Source: Bradyrhizobium murdochi (lineage in GTDB: Bacteria > Pseudomonadota > Alphaproteobacteria > Rhizobiales > Xanthobacteraceae). Taken from it: a DNA stretch of 37,219 nucleotides. The position numbers and the translations under genes were made by a program. The first letter of the stretch is position 1, and every line of letters starts with the position of its first letter. Positions 22,324 through 29,090 of the stretch are shown here, piece by piece. The notes below the pieces were generated by a model that searched no databases, had not been told where the DNA came from, and was given only the letters and a program-made list of their open reading frames with translations. Location: positions 1 through 37,219 of the forward strand of contig NZ_AXAU01000037.1 of assembly GCF_000472965.1 (NCBI RefSeq). The letters are read 5' to 3'.

Positions 22324-24396
22324 TCAGCGCCACATCCCTCGCATGCGAGCTCCGATGTCGATTCGCGGCCCCTGGCTTGGGCCGCGCGCAGCGGCGTCTG
22401 CAGACGCTATAGGCCAGTTCGCACGGTCGAACAGGCCAGGCAACTTCTCGGGGACGAAGCGGGTTCGCGATGCATAAACGTGCCGGTCACCCTGGGAGTG
22501 CTGACCGTGTGTGAAGAAACGCTGTGGCACGACCAGATGAAGATCGTCCTTCGCCCGCGTCATCGCGACGTAGAGAAGGCGGCGCTCTTCCTCGAGCTCG
22601 GCAGAGGTGCCGGCTCCCAGGTCAGACGGCATGCAGCCGTCGACTACGTTGAGGACGTACACCGACTTCCATTCCTGGCCCTTGGCCGAGTGGATGGTCG
22701 ATAGGATCAAGTAGTCCTCGTCCAGCAACGGCACGCCGGCCTGGTCGCTGGTCGCGTCCGGCGGATCCAGGGTGAGTTCCGTCAGGAAGCGTTCGCGCGA
22801 AGCATATCCGCCGGCTATCTGTTCCAGTTGAACGAGATCGGCGCGCCGGACTTCAGCGTCTTCGTGAATGCGCTCAAGATGTGGTTCGTACCAGTGGCGG
22901 GCACGCTCCAGGTCCGATGGCCATTCCGAATATCGGAGATTTCCAATAGTCTCGACAAAGGTAGTCCAATCGCCGCCGGCGCGGGGCGGGCAGGGAAGGG
23001 TACAAAGCGCGCCGAGCGGGTCGCTGGCCTCCGCCATATGATCGAGAATGCGCTGTGCGGAAGCAGGACCGATACCCGGCAATAGGTGCATCACGCGGAA
23101 CCCGGCAACGCGATCACGTGGATTTTCGACGAACCGCAATAGTGCGAGCAAGTCCTTGACGTGCGCGGTGTCGAGAAATCTCAGGCCGCCGAACTTGACG
23201 AACGGGATGTTGCGACGAGTGAGTTCAATCTCAAGCGGGCCACTGTGCGAAGAGGTGCGGAAAAGCACCGCCTGTTGTTTGAGGAGGGCCCCTTCTTCTC
23301 GGTGTTCGAGAATGCGCTCGACGATGTAGCGCGCCTGGTCGGCCTCGTCGCGCACGGCAACCAGGCGAGGTTTGGCGGATGACGAGCGCTCCGTCCATAG
23401 GTTCTTGGTGAAGCGCTCCTTGGCGAGATCGATAACGCCGTTTGCGGCGGAGAGGATCGGCTGCGTCGAGCGATAGTTGCGGTCGAGGGTGATGATGTCT
23501 GCGCTCGGGCTGAATTGTTCGGGAAAATCGAGAATGTTGCGAACTGTGGCTGCCCGGAAGGAATAGATCGATTGTGCATCGTCGCCGACCCCGGTGAGGC
23601 CACGGCCCCCCGGCTTCAATGTCAGCAGAACCGATGACTGCAAACGGTTCGTGTCCTGATATTCGTCGACGAGGACATGATCGAAGCGGCCGCCGACATC
23701 GTCGGCGATGCCGGCATCGGACATCATCTGTGCCCAGTAGAGAAGGAGATCATCGTAATCGAGAACGTTCTGCTTCTGCTTGGCCTCGACGTACGCCGCA
23801 AAAAGCTCCTTGAGTTCATTGGCCCAGCCAGCGCACCACGGGTAAGACGCTCCGAGCACCTGCTCCAGTTCGGCCTCGGCGTTGACGCAGCGTGAATAGA
23901 TTGAAAGGCACGTGCCCTTGGCCGGAAAGCGGCTCTCGGTCTTCGAGAGCCCGCGCTCGTGCCTGACCAGATTCATCAGGTCGGCCGAGTCCTCGCGATC
24001 GTGAATAGTAAAAGCGGGATTGAGGCCGATCTGGTCGGCATATTCGCGAAGCAGCCGGGCACCAATACCGTGGAAGGTGCCGGCCCAACTGAGGGCGTCG
24101 GTCATGATGCCGGCGTCCGCACCGAGAACCTTGCGTGCGATCTGCTCGACCCGTTTCGACATTTCGGACGCGGCGCGCCGCGAGAACGTCATCAACAAGA
24201 TCCGGCGAGGGTCAGCACCGCTGACAATGAGATGGGCGACGCGCTGAGCAAGGGTGTTCGTCTTGCCGGATCCTGCGCCGGCAATGACAAGCAGTGGTAG
24301 CCCAACATGGCTGTTGCCGCAGATGCCGTGCTCGACGGCTCGGCGCTGCTCCGGGTTGAGCGTCTCAAGATATGATGCGGCGGTCGACGCGAGCAC
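22324..24396 (-). CDS. UvrD/Rep-family ATP-dependent DNA helicase
   Basis: This superfamily 1A helicase has 690 residues and starts at GTG 24396. Motifs in order are the Q-motif region (LNPEQRRAVE), motif I AGAGSGKTNT, Ia TFSRRAASEM, II VLVDEYQDTN, III GVGDDAQSIYSFRAA, IV (DRNYRST), V (STIHSAKGQEWKSV) and VI (EEERRLLYVAMTRAKDDL). It unwinds DNA in 3'-to-5' direction in repair, replication or element transfer. It is a little shorter than housekeeping UvrD, and has a basic island-like C-terminus ending GARMRGMWR. It lies beside an SRAP-type repair gene on the same strand (146-base gap). UvrD-like helicases are also common defence-island members; no partner nuclease is seen here. Confidence 0.88.
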   Translation of the reverse strand: MLASTAASYLETLNPEQRRAVEHGICGNSHVGLPLLVIAGAGSGKTNTLAQRVAHLIVSGADPRRILLMTFSRRAASEMSKRVEQIARKVLGADAGIMTDALSWAGTFHGIGARLLREYADQIGLNPAFTIHDREDSADLMNLVRHERGLSKTESRFPAKGTCLSIYSRCVNAEAELEQVLGASYPWCAGWANELKELFAAYVEAKQKQNVLDYDDLLLYWAQMMSDAGIADDVGGRFDHVLVDEYQDTNRLQSSVLLTLKPGGRGLTGVGDDAQSIYSFRAATVRNILDFPEQFSPSADIITLDRNYRSTQPILSAANGVIDLAKERFTKNLWTERSSSAKPRLVAVRDEADQARYIVERILEHREEGALLKQQAVLFRTSSHSGPLEIELTRRNIPFVKFGGLRFLDTAHVKDLLALLRFVENPRDRVAGFRVMHLLPGIGPASAQRILDHMAEASDPLGALCTLPCPPRAGGDWTTFVETIGNLRYSEWPSDLERARHWYEPHLERIHEDAEVRRADLVQLEQIAGGYASRERFLTELTLDPPDATSDQAGVPLLDEDYLILSTIHSAKGQEWKSVYVLNVVDGCMPSDLGAGTSAELEEERRLLYVAMTRAKDDLHLVVPQRFFTHGQHSQGDRHVYASRTRFVPEKLPGLFDRANWPIASADAAARGPSQGPRIDIGARMRGMWR

Positions 24397-24542
24397 GAAT
24401 CAGTTCCCCTGCTGAAATTCAACGCTCGATGGTTCCCGGGGGAACCGCAACAAGTTCGACTACGCTGCGGTTGCCGTCAGAGCACGTGGTAAATCCTTTG
24501 CTTTGTCCCTCCGCGTGTTCCGATGTACGGCCGAAAGGCAGC

Positions 24543-25205
24543 CTACGCCGCTACCTTGTCTTCCTTATCGGCCCCGCGCATGACGATATGGAGCGCACTA
24601 TCGGGCAGCGGACGCTGCAGCGCCTTCGCCTCATCCCACGGAGCGCGCATCCAGACGTCGCGTCCTTCCTCGGTCGTCAGGATCACTGGCATTGCCTTTG
24701 GGTGGATCGGCGCGACGATCGCGTTCGGGGACGTGGTCAAGAAACCATAGACGAGATGAGGACCGGGGATCGGCTTCGACTTCGTGCCGCGGTCTCCGTT
24801 GAATTCGGTCCATATGCCGGCAAAGCAAAACACCGGCCGGCTGTCGCCGAGTGCAAACCAGACGACGTCCTTCTTCTTGGCCTCCGGATTCGCCTCCGGA
24901 GCGTATTCGGCGAAGCTGTTCGCGGGCACAAGGCAGCGGTTTTCCGGCTTCAGCCAACTGCGCCAGTGGGGGGAGGACGTGTTACGAATATTCGTCACTG
25001 GCGGGCCACCGTTCCTTGGTGGCGGCGGCATGCCCCAGCGCATCAACACCATCTCTTCAGCATCACCCGCGTTGCGGATCACCGGTGCCGGATAATCCGG
25101 AAAAACACCGGGCATCGCCGGCAGGTTGCCGACATACTGGTTCATGCGTCTGAACAGGCCGGCAATCGCCGCCTGGTTCGTGGTGATCGAATACAGATTG
25201 CACAT
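24543..25205 (-). CDS. SRAP-domain protein (YedK/HMCES family), abasic-site shield
   Basis: This 220-residue SRAP protein covalently captures abasic sites in single-stranded DNA. The catalytic Cys2 follows the initiator Met (MCNLYSIT). The substrate-binding Asn and Glu appear in LVPANSFAEY, and the conserved His in IHPKAMPVILTTEEG. Length is normal. The gene is downstream of, and on the same strand as, an unassigned gene (87-base gap) and upstream of the helicase. SRAP genes are often carried by plasmids and phages, where single-stranded DNA transfer makes abasic sites likely; that fits a former conjugative island. Confidence 0.88.
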   Translation of the reverse strand: MCNLYSITTNQAAIAGLFRRMNQYVGNLPAMPGVFPDYPAPVIRNAGDAEEMVLMRWGMPPPPRNGGPPVTNIRNTSSPHWRSWLKPENRCLVPANSFAEYAPEANPEAKKKDVVWFALGDSRPVFCFAGIWTEFNGDRGTKSKPIPGPHLVYGFLTTSPNAIVAPIHPKAMPVILTTEEGRDVWMRAPWDEAKALQRPLPDSALHIVMRGADKEDKVAA

Positions 25206-25292
25206 GTCAGCGGTCGCTCTCGACGGCTAACGACACCGCCAGGCCGCGGCACTGCGCGTGACCGAATATCACCTGGTCTGCATGTCCAGCCG

Positions 25293-25820
25293 TCACGATG
25301 ACGTCCTCACCCCGTTCTGTTCAAATGATCGCATCATGATGCCGTCGAGAATCTTGCCGGCGGCGGCCCGAACCTTTCGTTCAGTGTCCTCAGGCATAGG
25401 TGGCAGCTTATAGGTCGCTGCGAGATCGGAAAGTTCCCTATGTACATCCGTACGGAAGCCACGCGGGTCATCCGCCAATTCCGACACGATCTGGTATAGT
25501 GTCGCGAGCATGAACTGGATCGCCATGTCGGCTCCCATCTGCTCGGCCTGGTCGTCCGTGATGAAGGAAAGCCTGTCCTGATGTTTCATCGCTGCTTCAC
25601 CACACGCTGACTCTATCCCGTGTAGGGTCCGAAAGCGTCCGCGCGTGTAGGCATGCGACACGGCCTTCCTCAACTCCGCTATCTCCGATTCCAAGAGATT
25701 GTTCGCAATGATTAGCGCGCGAACAGCCGAACGCGGATCGCCGCCGCAGACGGCGATCGCCTGATCAACAGCGGCTTCAAGGCCATCGTCCTGTTCGTTC
25801 GGCTGAGAGACCGAGGACAT
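25293..25820 (-). CDS. Conserved hypothetical protein of rhizobial type
   Basis: This is a 175-residue soluble protein. Residues 25-60 (CGGDPRSAVRALIIANNLLE, then SEIAELRKAVSHAYTRGRF) match a motif seen in small uncharacterised proteins of Bradyrhizobium and relatives (GGDPR-A-ALI-AN, then S-GY-RGR). The rest (FITDDQAEQMGADMAIQFML…) is helical and unfamiliar. It is divergent from the nuclease-fusion gene, with at most about 50 bases between starts. No function is assigned. Confidence 0.55.
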   Translation of the reverse strand: MSSVSQPNEQDDGLEAAVDQAIAVCGGDPRSAVRALIIANNLLESEIAELRKAVSHAYTRGRFRTLHGIESACGEAAMKHQDRLSFITDDQAEQMGADMAIQFMLATLYQIVSELADDPRGFRTDVHRELSDLAATYKLPPMPEDTERKVRAAAGKILDGIMMRSFEQNGVRTSS

Positions 25821-25870
25821 GGCCCTGTTCCAGGTTGACCGTCGATGGCGTATGTTCCTATTTTGTTCTC

Positions 25871-26974
25871 ATGGAGTCAAGCCGCCGTTTCAAGCCGCCC
25901 TGGACGCTGATCCGGGAAAATTCGGAGTGCTACGTGGTCAAGGACGCCAACGGCGTGACCTTGGCATGGCTCTATTGCCATGATGACACGCAGCGCTACA
26001 GCTTCGGCGTCAGCAAGCTATCCTCGGATGAGGCCCGCCGCATCGGCAAGGCGATCGCGCGCATCCCCGAATTCATGATGCCGCGCCAGGGCTTCTATCC
26101 GCGCGGCGGCGGACCACGCTGGCGCGAAGACCGGCCATACCACGTCGCGCTCGAAGACCGTTACATCCGTGAGCACTGGGATGAAATCAACGCACTCTGC
26201 AGGTTGAATAGCCTGCCGTTGAATGCGACCGGCGAGGTGATTGAGAATGATGGCGTTTGGAGAGTCTACGAATTTACCTGGCAGATGGATGCAATCCTGT
26301 TCTGGGAGCGATTCGAGGGACGCTGGCTGCGCGGTACGGAGTTTCACTATCCTGAGCGGCCTGAGAATCTGCCGTCGCTGAAGCCGCTCGAGAACTGGCC
26401 GAATTCAATCCGCGCGATTTGCGATAATCGACGGGTGTCCAACGCCATGATCAAGCGCCGGACACTGCTATTTATGCTCTTCCTGCTCTTCTCGGGCGAG
26501 GCGCTGTCCGATGACCTTGTTGGTCAAGCCACTGTCGTTGATGGCGACACACTGCAAATTCATGGAGCACGCATCCGGCTCTGGGGAATCGACGCGCCGG
26601 AGAGCAGCCAGCTATGCCGCGGCGAAGACAGTTCGCAATATCGTTGTGGCGGCAAGGCAGCAACCGAACTTGACGCATTCATTGCCCGGCGTCCGGTTAA
26701 CTGCTCCCCCGTTAGCTTCGACCCATATGGCCGGACGGTTGCGACCTGTTCGGTCGGCGGCAACGATCTCGGCGAATGGCTTGTTCGCAAGGGTCTGGCG
26801 CTGGATTGGCCCCAATACTCCAAAGGCCGATATGGTGGCGCTCAGCGCGAAGCCGAACACGCTGGCCGCGGAATCTGGAAGGGCAGCTACGTCGAGCCGT
26901 GGCTCTACCGAGGCTGCATCCGCGCAAGCGGAAAGCCCGCCGACTGTTCGGACGACGCAAATGCCCATCCTTGA
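25871..26974 (+). CDS. Thermonuclease-like (SNase) protein fused in frame to two unrelated N-terminal segments
   Basis: One uninterrupted frame combines three parts. Numbered from an ATG at 25835, residues 13-82 resemble a small rhizobial protein family normally about 65 residues long (RRFKPPWTLIRENSECYVVK, SSDEARRIGKAIARIPEF). Residues 83-190 are unrecognised (Trp/Arg-rich). From the Met at 26447 begins what looks like a secreted staphylococcal-nuclease-like protein with its own signal peptide (MIKRRTLLFMLFLLFSGEAL) and SNase motifs (VVDGDTLQIHG, IRLWGIDAPES, FDPYGRTVATC, LVRKGLALDW). No stop separates the parts. Either a stop has been lost or the nuclease is translated separately from 26447 (175 residues). 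An internal signal peptide in a fusion makes separate translation more likely. Confidence 0.65.
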   Translation: MESSRRFKPPWTLIRENSECYVVKDANGVTLAWLYCHDDTQRYSFGVSKLSSDEARRIGKAIARIPEFMMPRQGFYPRGGGPRWREDRPYHVALEDRYIREHWDEINALCRLNSLPLNATGEVIENDGVWRVYEFTWQMDAILFWERFEGRWLRGTEFHYPERPENLPSLKPLENWPNSIRAICDNRRVSNAMIKRRTLLFMLFLLFSGEALSDDLVGQATVVDGDTLQIHGARIRLWGIDAPESSQLCRGEDSSQYRCGGKAATELDAFIARRPVNCSPVSFDPYGRTVATCSVGGNDLGEWLVRKGLALDWPQYSKGRYGGAQREAEHAGRGIWKGSYVEPWLYRGCIRASGKPADCSDDANAHP

Positions 26975-27105
26975 TGGACTCTAATGCAGGCCGTCAATCC
27001 ACAACGACGGTGGCCTATCCCCACGGTCGCAGGTGGCTCTGGCGTGGTTTGGGCGACTCACGCTAACCCATCAATCTCAACCACCTCACTGCACAAAAGA
27101 AAAAA

Positions 27106-27288
27106 ATGGTTGCAGCTACCCGTGAACTACCGGCCTCTGGTTACGCGCTTGAAGTGGACGGCCGACTCAAAGCCGAATTTGCGACCAAAGACGGGGCGAG
27201 GGCAGGTGGAGAAGAACTAAAGAAACGTTTTCCCATGCTTCAGGTCAGGATCTATGATGCGCAGACGAATGCACGCGAGGAAATCTAG
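27106..27288 (+). CDS. Small conserved hypothetical protein
   Basis: This 60-residue protein starts MVAATRELPASGYALEVDGR and continues LKAEFATKDGARAGGEELKK. It has strong codon bias and a compact alpha/beta-like pattern. It resembles small proteins of unknown function that recur in rhizobial genomes. A purine-rich tract (AAAAGAAAAAAATG) precedes the start. It is followed by the structured non-coding region upstream of DUF932. Confidence 0.5.
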   Translation: MVAATRELPASGYALEVDGRLKAEFATKDGARAGGEELKKRFPMLQVRIYDAQTNAREEI

Positions 27289-27430
27289 TCTAAGCGAATT
27301 CTGCTTGTGCGCATCCGCTAGCCGCGGACCGGGCTCTCGTGAACCGAGCCGCTGACGCGTCTCGGCCGTCCGGTTTCGATCCCTTGCGCGGGTACGGTGT
27401 CGCTCGCCGGAGGCTCTCGCGTTAGGAGGC

Positions 27431-27570
27431 CGCCGGCATTGCATGCCGGCGCCGCTATCACTGCCCCGAACGCGGGTGCCTTGTTAACCGGTCTCGCGAC
27501 TGCAGTAGCCTCGTTGCCCGCGGGCATTTCATGCCCGCGTCGCTATCACTGCCCCTTCGTCGGCTGCCTT
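27431..27570 (+). repeat. Two tandem 88-base-period units: hairpin plus conserved block
   Basis: Each unit has a nine-base perfect stem with a three-base loop: CGCCGGCAT-TGC-ATGCCGGCG (27431-27451) and CGCGGGCAT-TTC-ATGCCCGCG (27519-27539). One position later the identical block CGCTATCACTGCCCC follows (27453-27467 and 27541-27555), then nine variable bases and TGCCTT (27477 and 27565). The offset is exactly 88 at all three points. The stems differ at one pair, C-G against G-C, so both arms changed together. Between 27290 and 27735 I see no gene. Confidence 0.7.
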
Positions 27571-27681
27571 CTCTCTGCCTCCGCTCCGCTTCGGCCGAAG
27601 GGTCTCTTCCTGAGATATCGTACAATGCGCGGTACGCTCCCTGCGGAGTCGTCAAGAGCGAGAGGAAAGCTGGGATTTTCG

Positions 27682-27728
27682 TGACGGGTTGGAGGCCGAG
27701 AGAGAGTCTCGCGGTGCCCGTCATGGAG
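27682..27728 (+). promoter_or_regulatory. Hairpin leader before DUF932 gene
   Basis: TGACGGG (27682-27688) pairs with CCCGTCA (27717-27723) across 28 bases, inside which CGAGA/TCTCG forms a second stem. The ribosome site (GGAG, 27725-27728) begins directly after the outer stem, eight bases before the ATG. A similar arrangement precedes the next gene (29034-29081), so this looks like a shared leader element. Confidence 0.5.
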
Positions 27729-27735
27729 ATTACCC

Positions 27736-28932
27736 ATGACCCAGCTGAATGTAATGGACGCCACTCGCGGTGAGCGCGGCGGCTACAAGGTGGATGTGAG
27801 CCGTGGTGAGCGCGTCGGCCGCGTGTCCTCGGAATGGTTTTCCCGGCCGGCGGGCGAGCGATACCTGTCCCTCTCCGAGCTGTTCGGCGCCATCCGCGGA
27901 CGCGCCGAGCGAAGCCGGACCCGGACGGTCGAGAGCGAAAAGATCAGGGTGGAAGCCAGCCGCGACGACGCCGAGCGCCTGACCCTGCTGTTGCCGGGTG
28001 AGGAGGTGCCGCTTGCGCCGACCCACTGGAGCTTCGGGCAGCTCACAACCATGATTGGCGCGCCGTCGACCTATTTGCGCCAGCTCCCGGCACCTCTTGC
28101 CGCCATCAATCTTCAGTACGGGCTGACCTCGCATCGCGCCGAACTGATCAAGACGCTAGAGGTCGAGGACGGACGCGTTGAGCTGCGCGCGGTGACCAGC
28201 CCCGACTATGGCCGTATCTTTGACCACGAACTGGTCGCCGCCGTGCAGCGAATCGCAGGCAATGGCACCGGCGATACGCGATGGAAGATCCCGGGTGTGC
28301 TCGACTGGTCCACGGGCGTCTATAACCCCTGCGTCGACATCACGAAAAACACGACCACGCTGTACGCGTCCGATCGCGATGTCTTCCTGTTCCTGGTCGA
28401 CGACCTCAACCCGATTGAGGCAGGGACATTGCCGGATGGCTCGCCCGATCTCTACTTCCGCGGCTTCTATTGCTGGAATTCGGAGGTGGGGGCCAAGACG
28501 CTCGGGATCGCGAGTTTCTATCTCCGCGCTGTTTGCCAGAATCGCAACCTTTGGGGCGTCGAGGATTTTGAGGAGATCACCATCCGTCACTCGAAATATG
28601 CCGCCTCACGCTTCGCCCACGAGGCGGCGCCGGCGCTGACTCGCTTCGCCAATTCCTCGCCCATGCCTTTCGTCAATGGCATCAGGGCTGCGCGCGAGCG
28701 CATCGTCGCGCGCACGGACGACGAGCGCACCGAATTCCTGCGCAAGCGTGGCTTCGGCAAGTCGGAGACCGCGAAGATCATCGATGTGGTGCTGGCCGAG
28801 GAAGGCCGCAAACCCGAGAGCATCTTCGACTTCGTACAGGGCATTACTGCCGTCGCACGGGACAAACCCCATCAGGATGCCCGGCTCGACCTCGAGGCAC
28901 GAGCGAAGAAGCTACTCGATCGGGTCGCCTGA
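27736..28932 (+). CDS. DUF932 domain protein
   Basis: This 398-residue protein contains the DUF932 family pattern (VSSEWFSRPAGERYLSLSEL, FGQLTTMIGAPSTYLRQLPA, VTSPDYGRIFDHELVAAVQ, TTLYASDRDVFLFLVDD, LYFRGFYCWNSEVGAKTLGI, YLRAVCQNRNLWG). The family is common on plasmids and integrative elements near the parB and trb genes and is related to phage and plasmid LGT-type proteins; its biochemical role is not established. It appears complete. It starts at ATG 27736 after a structured leader and is followed at 158 bases by the ParB fusion gene. Confidence 0.85.
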   Translation: MTQLNVMDATRGERGGYKVDVSRGERVGRVSSEWFSRPAGERYLSLSELFGAIRGRAERSRTRTVESEKIRVEASRDDAERLTLLLPGEEVPLAPTHWSFGQLTTMIGAPSTYLRQLPAPLAAINLQYGLTSHRAELIKTLEVEDGRVELRAVTSPDYGRIFDHELVAAVQRIAGNGTGDTRWKIPGVLDWSTGVYNPCVDITKNTTTLYASDRDVFLFLVDDLNPIEAGTLPDGSPDLYFRGFYCWNSEVGAKTLGIASFYLRAVCQNRNLWGVEDFEEITIRHSKYAASRFAHEAAPALTRFANSSPMPFVNGIRAARERIVARTDDERTEFLRKRGFGKSETAKIIDVVLAEEGRKPESIFDFVQGITAVARDKPHQDARLDLEARAKKLLDRVA

Positions 28933-29033
28933 CCCTGTCGTGTTGCTCCAAACCATTCCGCACGGCCGGCTTCAGCCCTCGTGCTTCTGCTTCAACGTCG
29001 CCCTCCAGAGGAAGAGGGCGGCGCTCGGCTTCG

Positions 29034-29081
29034 TGACGGGCCAGAAGGTCCAGAGAAAGGCTTTGGATCGTCCGTCGTGGA
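29034..29081 (+). promoter_or_regulatory. Hairpin leader before the parB fusion gene
   Basis: TGACGGG (29034-29040) and TCCGTCG (29071-29077) form an imperfect outer stem across 30 bases, with an inner TCCA/TGGA pairing and a TGGAG ribosome-site-like stretch following. The layout matches the leader at 27682. The region 28933-29090 otherwise holds no gene. Confidence 0.4.
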
Positions 29082-29090
29082 GCAACTTCA

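Noticed and set aside
27431..27570. CRISPR-like array
   Set aside because: Only two units, with palindromic repeats and spacing of 88 bases; no further copies and no cas genes.
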